Source: Rhodococcus sp. KRD162 (lineage in GTDB: Bacteria; Actinomycetota; Actinomycetes; Mycobacteriales; Mycobacteriaceae). Taken from it: a DNA stretch of 64,000 nucleotides. Location: NCBI RefSeq assembly GCF_017168335.1, contig NZ_JABFAU010000002.1, forward strand, positions 62,001 through 126,000. The letters run 5' to 3'. A program made the position numbers and the translations under genes. Shown here piece by piece: positions 53,439 through 61,512 of the stretch (position 1 is the first letter of the stretch; each line of letters begins with the position of its first letter). The notes beneath the pieces are model-generated. The model was given only the letters and a program-made list of their open reading frames with translations. It did no database searches and had not been told where the DNA came from.

Positions 53439-53696
53439 ATGCCCGAGGATCAGAACCAAGACGTCCCACCGAATCACCTCTCGATCGATCCACGCAGCGC
53501 CTTCTACGACGAAGAGGTTCTTCAGCGGGACGTGGGCATTCGCTTCAATGGCGTCGAGAAGAACAGTGTCCGCGAATACAACGTGGACGAGGGTTGGGTA
53601 CGAGTAGAGGTGCCCACCGCCAAGGACCGCTACGGCAATCCGATGCTCGTCAAGCTCAAGGGTACGGTCGAACCCTATTTCCGCGGCGCGAAGTAG
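53439..53696 (+). CDS. DUF3297 family protein
   Basis: An 85-residue protein whose whole length matches DUF3297: PPNHLSIDPRSAFYDEEVLQRDVGIRFNGVEKNSVREYNVDEGWVRVEVPTAKDRYGNPMLVKLKGTVEPYFR. It is cytoplasmic with a small glutathione-synthetase-like fold assignment in databases but no established role. It is monocistronic, 90 bp after dnaB. Confidence 0.85.
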   Translation: MPEDQNQDVPPNHLSIDPRSAFYDEEVLQRDVGIRFNGVEKNSVREYNVDEGWVRVEVPTAKDRYGNPMLVKLKGTVEPYFRGAK

Positions 53697-53713
53697 CGGA
53701 CGTCCCCCGGGGC

Positions 53714-54196
53714 CTAGTTCACCCTGACACCGGCCGCCACCATCGATTCGAGGGCGAGGCGGTGCTCGTCCTCGGTCGATCCCGCGCACGCAGCCGAGGG
53801 CACCGTGACGTGATAGCCCAGTGAGCAGGCACGCTCCGCGGCAATCCGAACCCCGAAGTCCGTGAGGTACCCGGTGATCACCAACCGGTCGACCCCGATG
53901 AGTCCGAGTTGGGCATGCAGATCGGGATTGGACCAGATGTCCCGGTCGAACTTCGTGGCAATGAGGTCCCCTGGCAGAGGTGCCATTGCCGGATGGAACC
54001 GAGCACCGAGGCCGGCCGGGTCGGAACGCAGCGGGTCGGCCGAATCCCGGCTCAGATAGCGAGTGCACACCACCAGAGCTCCGGCGGAGCGCTGAGCATC
54101 ACGAACCGACCCGGCGCGAGCGAGGGTGCCGGGATCATGCCCGAGTTCGATTATCCAGGGCTGAAAGTCGATCTCCAGCAGGGCCGTACGCGGCAT
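53714..54196 (-). CDS. isochorismatase-like hydrolase lacking the catalytic cysteine
   Basis: A 160-residue member of the isochorismatase/nicotinamidase fold. The Asp (ALLEIDFQPW) and Lys (IATKFDRDIWSNPDLH) of the triad are kept. The nucleophile position in TGYLTDFGVRIAAERA is Gly where cysteine hydrolases have Cys (TDFCV). It may be non-catalytic or use different chemistry. The ATG lies 1 nt after the stop of the aldo/keto reductase gene (TGATATG), so it is the second gene of that operon. Confidence 0.75.
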   Translation of the reverse strand: MPRTALLEIDFQPWIIELGHDPGTLARAGSVRDAQRSAGALVVCTRYLSRDSADPLRSDPAGLGARFHPAMAPLPGDLIATKFDRDIWSNPDLHAQLGLIGVDRLVITGYLTDFGVRIAAERACSLGYHVTVPSAACAGSTEDEHRLALESMVAAGVRVN

Positions 54197-54197
54197 A

Positions 54198-55220
54198 TCA
54201 GTAACGAGTTCCCACTGCGGCGGGTGCAGCTTCGAGCGAGGCGAGATCCTCCTCGGTGAGCGAGAGCCCGAGTGCGGCGAGGTTGGCGTCGAAGTGCCCG
54301 ATGTCGGTGGTGCCGGGAATGGGAATCACGTGGGGACCTTGGGCGAGCACCCATGCCAGTGCCACTGCGGCAGGGGTGGAGTTGTGCCTCGATGCAACCG
54401 CAGAGACGACCTCGACGATCGACCGGTTCTGTTCGGCCGCAGCTCCGGAGAATCTGGGAAGTGCCAACCGCATGTCGGTCGCCGGAAGTGCGGTGGGGTC
54501 GAGTGAACCGGTGAGGAATCCTCGACCCAGCGGGGAGAACGGCACGAACACCGCGTCGTTCTCACCCGTCCACTCCACCATGTTTCCTACCGGTTCACCG
54601 TCGTGTGTGGTGCCCTGCCCCAACGCGTTTCGAGTCCACAGGGACAATTCGGACTGCACCGCAGCGACCGGATGAATACTGTGGGCAACCCGTGCCTGCT
54701 CGACGGTGACCTCGCTCAGACCCAGCGCGCGCACCTTGCCTGCCGCCACCAACTCGGACAGCGCTCCCCACGAATCCTCGATGGGTACCTGGTCGTCGAC
54801 GCGGTGCAGGTAATAGAGGTCGATGGTGTCCACCCCGAGGTTCCGCAGGCTCGAATCGCAGGCCTGCGCCAGGTGTTCCGGGGTGCCGTTGCGAGTCAGG
54901 ACAGGGCCGCCGCCGTCGTCGTTGCCGATCAACCCGGCTTTCGTGGCGATCACGGCATCGGTCCCGGCCAGAGCGCGACCGACGACCCTCTCGTTGTGTC
55001 CGGCTGCGTACGCGTCGCTGGTGTCGAAGAAGTCGATGCCCGACGCGAGTGCGTGCGCCAGGATGGGTGCCCCGGCTGTGTCCGAGGAGGTATCGGCACC
55101 GCTGTAGGCCCAGCTGATACCCATGCAGCCGAGACCGATGGCACCGACAGTGCGTCCCAGTGCCGGGACGTGACGCGTGGGAATCGACCTGGACGCTCCT
55201 GAGCTCGTTGGATGAGGCAT
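54198..55220 (-). CDS. aldo/keto reductase
   Basis: A 340-residue NADPH-dependent oxidoreductase of the AKR family: LGCMGISWAYSG at strand 1, D and Y in FFDTSDAYAAGHNERVVGRAL, K in AVIATKAGLIG and H in LYYLHRVDDQVPIED. The cofactor tail VIPIPGTTDIGHFDANLAALGLSLTEED is complete. It reduces carbonyls of unknown substrates, often for detoxification. The ATG at 55220 has no Shine–Dalgarno; a MerR-type promoter places the predicted transcript start at the codon itself. It forms an operon with the isochorismatase-like gene. Confidence 0.88.
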   Translation of the reverse strand: MPHPTSSGASRSIPTRHVPALGRTVGAIGLGCMGISWAYSGADTSSDTAGAPILAHALASGIDFFDTSDAYAAGHNERVVGRALAGTDAVIATKAGLIGNDDGGGPVLTRNGTPEHLAQACDSSLRNLGVDTIDLYYLHRVDDQVPIEDSWGALSELVAAGKVRALGLSEVTVEQARVAHSIHPVAAVQSELSLWTRNALGQGTTHDGEPVGNMVEWTGENDAVFVPFSPLGRGFLTGSLDPTALPATDMRLALPRFSGAAAEQNRSIVEVVSAVASRHNSTPAAVALAWVLAQGPHVIPIPGTTDIGHFDANLAALGLSLTEEDLASLEAAPAAVGTRY

Positions 55221-55227
55221 GGACCAG

Positions 55228-55258
55228 AAGGTATGCCTTCGAGCGCACTCCAACGCAA
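55228..55258 (-). promoter_or_regulatory. MerR-type promoter of the aldo/keto reductase operon
   Basis: On the minus strand: -35 TTGCGT (55258–55253), 19-bp spacer, -10 TACCTT (55233–55228), then 7 nt to the ATG. The spacer holds the near-palindrome TTGGAGTGCGCTCGAA (one mismatch). A 19-bp spacer with a central dyad is the hallmark of MerR-activated promoters. Confidence 0.7.
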
Positions 55259-55289
55259 GCCGAGATCGGCGCATTCGGCCTGGCGTTGC

Positions 55290-57470
55290 TCAGATCCGGT
55301 ACCGGATCAGTCGCGAGCTGTTGCCGACCACCGCGACCGAGGACGCGTTGTGCAGAATCGCGGCGAGCACTGGAGAGAGTGCTCCGCCGGCACTGACCAC
55401 GAGGCCGAGGGCATTGACCGCGATCGACATTCCGTAGTTCTGCCGGATGACGGCCACCGAGTGTCGGCCGAGATCGCGAACGTCGAGCAGACGTGTCAGG
55501 TCGTCGCTGGCGAGGGCAACGTCCGCCGTTTCGACGGCAACATCGGTGCCCGCCAGCCCCATCGCGATGCCGATATCGGCGACGGCGAGGGCGGGAGCGT
55601 CGTTGGTGCCGTCTCCGACCATCGCAACGACATACCCCTGCTGTTGGAGCTTGCGCACGGCTTCGAGTTTGTCATCGGGCATCACCTCGGCTCGCCACTC
55701 GGCGATGTCCAGTTCGGCGGCAACGGCCGCGGCGGTCTCGGGGTGATCTCCGGTGAGCATGACGATGCGCTCCACACCGTCGGCGCGAAGGGCATTCAAT
55801 ACGTCCCGAGCGTTCGAGCGGACCTCGTCGCGCAGACTGATCAACCCGACCAACACCCCGTCGACGGCGAGCAACAACGGGGTCTCGGCCTGACGCTGCA
55901 GTCGGGAAACCCATTCGGCCGCGTGATCGGAAACATCGACGTTCTCACTGCGCAGCAGCGAAGGACTGCCCAGCAGCAAGGTCCGGCCGTCCGCGACGGT
56001 ACGCATGCCGAGACCGACGAGGACCTCGCACTCCTCGTGTGGAGGAATGACGATATGACGTTCCTCGGTACTACGAATGACGGCCTCGGCCAACGGATGT
56101 CGAGAGTGGATCTCGGAACTGGCCGCATACGCCAATACCTGCTCCGGCTCCCAGTCGTCGTGGAACGACACGACATTGGTGACGACGGGACGCCCGACGG
56201 TGAGTGTCCCGGTCTTGTCGAACACGAAGGCATCGACTCTGCCTGCCTGTTCCAGGTGCGAGCCACCCTTGATCAGAATCCCACGGCGAGCACCGTTTCC
56301 GATGGCGGCGCTGATGGCCGTCGGAGTCGACAGCCCCACCGCGCACGGGCATGCGACGAGCAGCATGGTCATCGCTCGTCGGACATCGCGGGTGACGAAG
56401 AGGGTGAGGGCCGAGAGGATGAACGACGCCGGTACGAAGCGTCGTGAGAAGTTCTCTCCCACAGTCTGAATCGGGGCGCGATCCTCCTGTGCCTCCTCGA
56501 CGCGGGAAATGATGCGTCCGATCGTCGTATCGCGGCCCACCGCGGACGCGCGGATGACGATGCGTCCACGGACCACGACGGATCCGGCGTGGATCCGGTC
56601 ACCTGCGACGATCGACACCGGCAATGTCTCACCGGTGATCGCCGACTGGTCGACCACCGCGTCACCGTCGACGACGATCCCGTCCACCGGCACCCCGACG
56701 TGATCGTGCACGACGACCTCGTCGCCGATCTCCAACCGATCGACGTCGACGGAGATCTCGGAACCGTCTGGAAGCCGAATCCACGCGGTGTCCTGCGTGC
56801 CGGACAGTAGGTCGGAGATTGCGCGACGAGTGCGCTTGAGCGTCAGCTCCTGCAGGTACTCGCCGATGTTGAGCAGCCACAGCACGGTCAGGGCCACGAC
56901 ATTCTCGCGAAGGACGAGGCTTGCCACAGTGGCGGCGCTGACGAGCGCGTCGGTGCCGGCGGATCGGTTTCCAGCGAGGGAGCGCAGCGCTCCCTTCAGG
57001 AACGGGTAGCCGGTGAAGATGGTGACCCCGGTGGCGACCACTCTGCTGGTGGGGCCGAGAAGGGGTGGCCGTCGGAAGGCATAGCGACGGAAGCCGAGCA
57101 GGACCAGTGCCGCCCCGCCGATCGTCATACGGAGGACGTCACCGTTGGTGACGTCCGCAGACCGTGGGCTACGAACGGGTATCGATGCCCAGTCGGTCGT
57201 GCGCCCGGCGTTCACAGCGTCGAACAGTTCGTCCCGGTCGATGCGGGTACGGGAGTACCAGACCACCACCGATGCGGTACGGGGATACGCGTGGACAGCC
57301 CGGACGCCGCGGATCTTGTCCACATGGTCTTCGACCGCGACCGCTCGGCCCGGACTCGAGCGCAGCCAGTCGACGCGAAGCCGCATGCGGCCGGCGGCAT
57401 CGGACAGGATCTCGATGCCATCCGTGCGGCCGGGAATCGTGTCGAGGGAGTGTTCGACGAGGGTCGTCAT
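55290..57470 (-). CDS. ctpC: P1B-type metal-transporting ATPase CtpC
   Basis: A 726-residue metal-exporting P-type ATPase, almost colinear with M. tuberculosis CtpC. It has an N-terminal degenerate metal domain (ILSDAAGRMRLRVDWLRSSPGRAVAVEDHV), six to eight helices, the TGE actuator motif SAITGETLPVS, CPC in VACPCAVGLSTPTAISAAIGNGARRGILIKGG, the phosphorylation site DKTGTLT, HP in SRHPLAEA, GDGTNDAPAL and the ending GNSSRLIRYRI. CtpC orthologs have been linked to Mn metallation of exported proteins and to zinc efflux. The ATG at 57470 starts 20 nt after the DUF1490 gene. Confidence 0.95.
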   Translation of the reverse strand: MTTLVEHSLDTIPGRTDGIEILSDAAGRMRLRVDWLRSSPGRAVAVEDHVDKIRGVRAVHAYPRTASVVVWYSRTRIDRDELFDAVNAGRTTDWASIPVRSPRSADVTNGDVLRMTIGGAALVLLGFRRYAFRRPPLLGPTSRVVATGVTIFTGYPFLKGALRSLAGNRSAGTDALVSAATVASLVLRENVVALTVLWLLNIGEYLQELTLKRTRRAISDLLSGTQDTAWIRLPDGSEISVDVDRLEIGDEVVVHDHVGVPVDGIVVDGDAVVDQSAITGETLPVSIVAGDRIHAGSVVVRGRIVIRASAVGRDTTIGRIISRVEEAQEDRAPIQTVGENFSRRFVPASFILSALTLFVTRDVRRAMTMLLVACPCAVGLSTPTAISAAIGNGARRGILIKGGSHLEQAGRVDAFVFDKTGTLTVGRPVVTNVVSFHDDWEPEQVLAYAASSEIHSRHPLAEAVIRSTEERHIVIPPHEECEVLVGLGMRTVADGRTLLLGSPSLLRSENVDVSDHAAEWVSRLQRQAETPLLLAVDGVLVGLISLRDEVRSNARDVLNALRADGVERIVMLTGDHPETAAAVAAELDIAEWRAEVMPDDKLEAVRKLQQQGYVVAMVGDGTNDAPALAVADIGIAMGLAGTDVAVETADVALASDDLTRLLDVRDLGRHSVAVIRQNYGMSIAVNALGLVVSAGGALSPVLAAILHNASSVAVVGNSSRLIRYRI

Positions 57471-57489
57471 GTGCGGTCGACTGCCGTGA

Positions 57490-57774
57490 TCAGTGCGAGT
57501 GACCGTGGCCGACTTCGGTGGCCGACGGCGGCGGTACTTCTTCGCCGAGCCGATCGCGTGCCTCGGCGACGACATCCGACATGGCCAGACGCGCGGACTC
57601 GGCTTGGATCTCGGCCTTGCGTGCGGCGCGAAGACCGAGTTCGGTTGCCGATACCGCAGCCTTGCGCACGGGGGCCTTGTCGTACAGCTTCTTGGCACCG
57701 TTGTATGCGGCGACGCCGACTGCGCCCGTCACGACCGTCGATACTGCCTTCGCGACGATGACCGGAAATGCCAT
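57490..57774 (-). CDS. DUF1490 P-ATPase-associated protein (PacL-like)
   Basis: A 94-residue membrane-anchored partner of CtpC. An N-terminal helix (VIVAKAVSTVVTGAVGVAAYNGAKKLY) is followed by an Ala/Glu/Arg amphipathic region (RKAAVSATELGLRAARKAEIQAESARLAMSDVVAEARDRLG) and a His-rich tail GHGHSH. M. tuberculosis PacL1 (Rv3269), next to CtpC, has the same plan with a DLHDHDH metal-binding tail and clusters the ATPase in membrane patches. Here the tail is shortened but still His-rich. It is the first gene of the two-gene operon. Confidence 0.85.
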   Translation of the reverse strand: MAFPVIVAKAVSTVVTGAVGVAAYNGAKKLYDKAPVRKAAVSATELGLRAARKAEIQAESARLAMSDVVAEARDRLGEEVPPPSATEVGHGHSH

Positions 57775-57813
57775 GTTGTAGCTCCTCGATTCGAACCTGT
57801 ACCCACTTATTGG

Positions 57814-57824
57814 GAATCATATTC
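57814..57824. promoter_or_regulatory. short dyad upstream of the DUF1490–ctpC operon
   Basis: GAATCATATTC is a perfect 4+3+4 dyad in an AT-rich patch 40 bp before the DUF1490 ATG. It loosely resembles Fur/Zur-type sites; this is a weak candidate only. Confidence 0.3.
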
Positions 57825-57905
57825 GTTTTGCTCGGCTGTGGCGACTTCCATGCGCGCGGGAAGTGTCACCGGATCGGCTTCGTGGTGCGAAACGCTCCGC
57901 CCGGA

Positions 57906-58379
57906 TCAGTCCAGTTCGAGTTCGTAATAGATCGCTTTCGGTCCCTCTCCGTGCCCTTCGTGGCAATCGAAGCCACGCTTCTCGTACACGTGCCGGGCCG
58001 CCTCGTCGTCCTCGGATGTATTGAGATCCAGGTAGGTGGCACCCCTACTGCGTGCGTGCTCGATGATCTCGTCGAGAAAAATTGTGCCGTGCCCCTTCCC
58101 GCGTGATCCGGGCTCGATGTAGAACTCGGCGAGGTAGGCCTCGGTGTCTGCGGTCAGCGTACCGATCCGAAATCGAAGAACGGCAACGCCGGTGGCGGGC
58201 GTGCCGAATATCAGCACGCTGGTGTCGCCGGACTTCACCAGAGTGTCGAGATGTGTTGCAAGCCAATCCGGCTCAGGTGCGGGATAGTTGTACTCGCGAT
58301 TGAAATCGACCAACAGAGTTGCGGCTTCGGTGAATTCGGCGGGATCCTGGACGGCGCGTGTACCGCTGACCGATGTCAT
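57906..58379 (-). CDS. GNAT-family N-acetyltransferase
   Basis: A 157-residue acetyltransferase. The acetyl-CoA site is AYLAEFYIEPGSRGKGHGTIFLDEIIEHARSRGATYLDLNTSEDDEAARHVYEKRGF (Q/RxxGxG/A motif RGKGHG). The N-terminal part (EFTEAATLLVDFNREYNYPAPEPDWLATHLDTL) gives the substrate pocket. It could modify an amine-containing metabolite or protein; the substrate is unknown. It is followed after 12 bp by the L7/L12-CTD-like gene running in the same direction. Confidence 0.87.
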   Translation of the reverse strand: MTSVSGTRAVQDPAEFTEAATLLVDFNREYNYPAPEPDWLATHLDTLVKSGDTSVLIFGTPATGVAVLRFRIGTLTADTEAYLAEFYIEPGSRGKGHGTIFLDEIIEHARSRGATYLDLNTSEDDEAARHVYEKRGFDCHEGHGEGPKAIYYELELD

Positions 58380-58391
58380 CGACTCCTCCAG

Positions 58392-58727
58392 TCAGTGATT
58401 CGGTTGAACGAGATCCTTGGCGTCGCGCAGTCCGAGACCGGGATGCATCTCTCGTAGCGCCTTGATGGCGCGAACAGTTCTGCCGAGTTCTGCGACAACC
58501 GCGTCGACATCCGCGGCGGGTACGGCCTCGGGCTCGATCTTCTCGGGAGAGTTCTGGGTTCGGCTCTCTCCGTACAAGAAGAGCAGAGCGGCCAATGCCA
58601 GTACTACCAGCTTCGACCAGTTCCACGCAGAAGGATCGGACACCAGGTCGCTGATCGTCAGGAACGCGAGAATGGCCAGCAACGCGGCATACCCGTAACG
58701 CTTCCAGGGGCGTTCTTCGGCCTTCAT
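58392..58727 (-). CDS. membrane protein with ribosomal L7/L12 C-terminal-domain-like end
   Basis: A 111-residue protein: two short membrane helices (YGYAALLAILAFLTISDLV; LVVLALAALLFLYGE), a Glu/Pro linker and a C-terminal 40-residue part. The end TVRAIKALREMHPGLGLRDAKDLV closely follows the bL12 CTD pattern (VIKxVRExTGLGLKEAKDLV) that contacts translation factors. Proteins with a membrane anchor and this domain recur in actinobacteria; the role is unknown. The ATG at 58727 follows a weak site. Confidence 0.75.
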   Translation of the reverse strand: MKAEERPWKRYGYAALLAILAFLTISDLVSDPSAWNWSKLVVLALAALLFLYGESRTQNSPEKIEPEAVPAADVDAVVAELGRTVRAIKALREMHPGLGLRDAKDLVQPNH

Positions 58728-58767
58728 ACGTCCATGCTGACAGCAGGCTCTGATCGGGGCAAACGGT

Positions 58768-59313
58768 TCAGCGTCGTAATTCGGTATCGAGTCGAACCAG
58801 GACCGCGCCGAACTTCGCGCGCCCGCCGGCCGGTGGCGGAAAGCGGCGGAGGACCGCACGCACGGTCGTGTCGGCCTGGGTGACGATCCACTCAGCGAGC
58901 TCTCCAGCAGCGTCGGGGTCGGCGAGCACCAGATGCACGGCAGAACCGAGAACATGTTTGACCTGATGGGGGTTGTACAGCGGGTGGAGAAAGGCAGCGC
59001 CGGCGGCGTGCATCGCGGCCAGTGCGGCGTCCGTGGCCGCAGATGCCGGCACCTCACGGGCAGCTTTGTGCGCTGCCCAGGCGAGTTGGCGAAGTGCCGC
59101 CGTGCGGTGGCCGGTCTCGGCGAACGCCTCGGCACCGTCGATCGCCGCGCGTGGACGCGCATCGTCGGGTTGGGCCATCTCGTAGATCGGCAATGCCCGT
59201 CGTGCGCAGGTAGCTGCGAACCCGACCACGCATCGAATGTCATCGAGGCTCAGCTCGACTTCTGCCGTCCCGGCCACCTCACGCCTCTCGAGTTCGTCTG
59301 CAGGTGAGCGCAC
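58768..59313 (-). CDS. Imm-5-like putative immunity protein
   Basis: A 181-residue helical protein whose layout matches the Imm5-like family: LSLDDIRCVVGFAATCARRALPIYE, DDARPRAAIDGAEAFAETGHRTAALRQLAWAAHKAARE, AALAAMHAAGAAFLHPLYNPHQVKHVLGSAVHLVLA. Family members are predicted immunity factors of polymorphic toxins, but many stand alone, as here, and no toxin gene is adjacent. The function may be different. It converges with nothing nearby and is monocistronic. Confidence 0.65.
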   Translation of the reverse strand: MRSPADELERREVAGTAEVELSLDDIRCVVGFAATCARRALPIYEMAQPDDARPRAAIDGAEAFAETGHRTAALRQLAWAAHKAAREVPASAATDAALAAMHAAGAAFLHPLYNPHQVKHVLGSAVHLVLADPDAAGELAEWIVTQADTTVRAVLRRFPPPAGGRAKFGAVLVRLDTELRR

Positions 59314-59333
59314 CGGTCACTGTGCACACGGGG

Positions 59334-59717
59334 TTACTGCCCTTCTCGACCGTCGTACACCTCCGTGGTGATGCAGAAGGGGTGGCCGGCGGGGTCGAGG
59401 AGAACTCGCCATCGGTGGTCCGGTTGCTCTGCTGCTTCCCTGGCACCGCATTCGACTGCGTACGCGACGGCTCCGGCAAGGTCCCCTCCCGTATCCACGT
59501 CGAAATGCACGATGGATGTCGACGGCCAGACGGGAGGGATGTAGTTCTCAACCGTCTGCGCAACGATGTTCAGGCCGGATTGTGTGCGCAGTCCAACGCT
59601 CTCGGAGTTCTCCCACAACAACTCACCGCCGAGAAGCGCGAGATAGAACTGCGCGAGCTCCCCCGGGTCCGCACAGTCGATGGACGTCCCCGCTACAGCG
59701 AGGTGTGTTCGCGGCAT
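59334..59717 (-). CDS. VOC-family glyoxalase-like protein
   Basis: A 127-residue vicinal-oxygen-chelate protein with two beta-alpha-beta-beta-beta units: ASIDCADPGELAQFYLALLGGELLWENSESVGLRTQSGLNIVAQ and SIVHFDVDTGGDLAGAVAYAVECGA…WRVLLDPAGHPFCI. It follows the DUF-type Glyoxalase_6 branch: His ligand in VHFDV, Asp-Pro-x-Gly-His turn. It may act in detoxification or resistance; substrate unknown. Confidence 0.8.
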   Translation of the reverse strand: MPRTHLAVAGTSIDCADPGELAQFYLALLGGELLWENSESVGLRTQSGLNIVAQTVENYIPPVWPSTSIVHFDVDTGGDLAGAVAYAVECGAREAAEQPDHRWRVLLDPAGHPFCITTEVYDGREGQ

Positions 59718-59835
59718 GTCATGACAATACGGTCAGGTGGTGCTCTCAGTGTCCACAATTGAGCTCGAGAATCGGGAAAGCGTGTCGGCGTGGAAATAGT
59801 GGACGCTGAGGGGACTGCCGCCCGGGCGCAGAATC

Positions 59836-60768
59836 TCACGAGTACAACCGCGCAGTCGCGCTGGCACGCGCGGCCAGCTCGTCTCGAATCATGTTCGGCT
59901 GCAGCACTGTTACTCCTGGACCGCATTGCCATATCACGCCCGTCGCGTGATTTCGGCCGGAGAACGTGATGGTTGCCAGGTGCCGCCCGTCGCGCTGCAC
60001 GTCGTCACTGATCACCCGAATTGCGTTCTTCGTCAACGAGAGCCACGATGATTGGTCCACGAGGCAGGTGACGTCGAGCTGGTCCAAGGTCGCGCGGAAA
60101 GATTTCCAGTGCGCAGTGAATGCCGCTTCGAGGTCCACTACCGCGCTGCGCCGCGCGGACTCCTCCAATACCTCCAGGCTGTCGATTCGTGAGACTCGGT
60201 AGACACGTTCGTTGCCGTCGCGCGCGGCGAGCAGGTACCAGTGATCGCCGGCGTACACGAGCCCGATGGGGTCGAGGATTCGATCGGCCGCCGCGCCTGC
60301 GCGATTGCGATACGACACGTGTATTCGCAGACCGTCGATGACGGCCCGGTGCAACGTCACCAGGTGCAACTCGGGTTCGCGTGGAAAGGCGAAACCCTCG
60401 GGCCGCACCAGGATTCGCTGTGATGCAGTGCTTGCGACTGCTCGGTGTGCATCCGGTATCGCGGCGGCGACCTTGCGCATGGCACTGGCGTAGGCGGGGG
60501 TGGCCACGCGCCCGGATCCGGAGGCAAGCAGCGCCGTCGCCTCCTCCGATGTCAGACCGGTCAACTCGGTGCGGTAACCGGGCAGCAGGCTGATCCCACC
60601 GCCGCGACCCCGGTCGGTGTACACCGGCACCCCCGCTGCGGACAGCGCTTCGATATCGCGCAATACCGTTCGGGTCGACACTTCGAGCTGTGCGGCGATG
60701 TCGGCAGCGTTCAGTCTGCCCCGGTGTTGGAGCAGCATGACGATGGACAGCAACCGGTCTGCGCGCAC
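59836..60768 (-). CDS. WYL-domain transcriptional regulator
   Basis: A 310-residue regulator: N-terminal HTH_11 (RADRLLSIVMLLQHRGRLNAADIAAQLEVSTRTVLRDIEALSAAGVPVYTDRGRGGG) and WYL domain (GLRIHVSYRNRAGAAADRILDPIGLVYAGDHWYLLAARDGNERVYRVSRIDSLEVL), then a WCX end. WYL proteins respond to ligands or single-stranded nucleic acid. It is divergent from the TIGR03086 gene and the palindrome between them is its likely operator. Confidence 0.88.
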   Translation of the reverse strand: MRADRLLSIVMLLQHRGRLNAADIAAQLEVSTRTVLRDIEALSAAGVPVYTDRGRGGGISLLPGYRTELTGLTSEEATALLASGSGRVATPAYASAMRKVAAAIPDAHRAVASTASQRILVRPEGFAFPREPELHLVTLHRAVIDGLRIHVSYRNRAGAAADRILDPIGLVYAGDHWYLLAARDGNERVYRVSRIDSLEVLEESARRSAVVDLEAAFTAHWKSFRATLDQLDVTCLVDQSSWLSLTKNAIRVISDDVQRDGRHLATITFSGRNHATGVIWQCGPGVTVLQPNMIRDELAARASATARLYS

Positions 60769-60787
60769 CCGAAAAGTGTCTCACCAA

Positions 60788-60810
60788 AACATGACAGAAG
60801 ATGTCATGTT
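60788..60810. promoter_or_regulatory. palindromic operator between the WYL regulator and the TIGR03086 gene
   Basis: AACATGACA and TGTCATGTT form a perfect 9-bp inverted repeat around GAAGA. It lies 20 bp from the WYL start codon and 62 bp from the divergent gene. Confidence 0.75.
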
Positions 60811-60871
60811 CAAGCGGTTTACTTCAGTGCAGCAGGCCACGACGGGTGGTCGCAGAACGGAAGGCTCCTCC

Positions 60872-61465
60872 ATGACCATCACAGACAGCGCACAGCAGAC
60901 GGATCCTCGGACTGTGTATTTCACGGCCGCAACATGGGTGAGTGCACTTCTCGGCGCGGTCCGTCCCGAGCAGCTCGAACTACCCACCCCCTGCGACGAG
61001 TTGGACGTCCGACACCTCGCGGGACACCTCGTCTCGACGGTCCGTCGGCTGATCGCGATTGCCGAACTCGGAAGTCCGGATTCGGTCTCGCCCTGGTCCT
61101 CGGTTCACGATGCGGGCTCTTTCGACGCACTCGTAGAGCAGGCGCGTGCAGCGTGGGCCGACGACGCAGCGCTCGACGCCCCGGTCGTGGTTCCCTGGGG
61201 CGCGGTCCCTGGCCGATCCGCGGTGTGGGGGTACGCCCGGGAGCTGTTGCTGCACGGATGGGACCTTGCCGTGGCGACGGGACAGCCGGCCGACGTCGAT
61301 CCCGCACTCGTCGAACCCGTGGCCGAGGAATTCCGGGCGATGCTCCCGCCGGATGCCCGGATTCCGGGAGTGCCGTTCGGTGCCGTCGTGGAACCGCGTC
61401 CAGAGGCGGGAGCGTTGGAACGACTTGCGAATTTCTCCGGGCGTTCCTCGGATGGTTGGGTCTAG
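60872..61465 (+). CDS. TIGR03086/maleylpyruvate isomerase-like metal-binding protein
   Basis: A 197-residue DinB-like four-helix protein: LEQLELPTPCDELDVRHLAGHLVSTVRRL at the start, ELLLHGWDLAVATGQ in the last third. The His and Glu residues (H in RHLAGH, H in LHGWD) are the metal site of mycothiol-dependent isomerases and related enzymes. ATG 60872 follows GGAAGG. The WYL regulator divergent from it is the likely controller. The reaction is not known. Confidence 0.8.
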   Translation: MTITDSAQQTDPRTVYFTAATWVSALLGAVRPEQLELPTPCDELDVRHLAGHLVSTVRRLIAIAELGSPDSVSPWSSVHDAGSFDALVEQARAAWADDAALDAPVVVPWGAVPGRSAVWGYARELLLHGWDLAVATGQPADVDPALVEPVAEEFRAMLPPDARIPGVPFGAVVEPRPEAGALERLANFSGRSSDGWV

Positions 61466-61475
61466 CGTCTGCCAC

Positions 61476-61506
61476 TTGACCTCGAGTGCACTCGAGGTTG
61501 CAGGCT
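61476..61506 (+). promoter_or_regulatory. MerR-type promoter of the split transketolase genes
   Basis: -35 TTGACC (61476–61481), 19-bp spacer, -10 CAGGCT (61501–61506). The perfect palindrome ACCTCGAGTGCACTCGAGGT (61479–61498) fills the spacer. The ATG at 61513 begins 6 nt after the -10, so the message is predicted to be leaderless. Confidence 0.75.
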
Positions 61507-61512
61507 GGCAGC

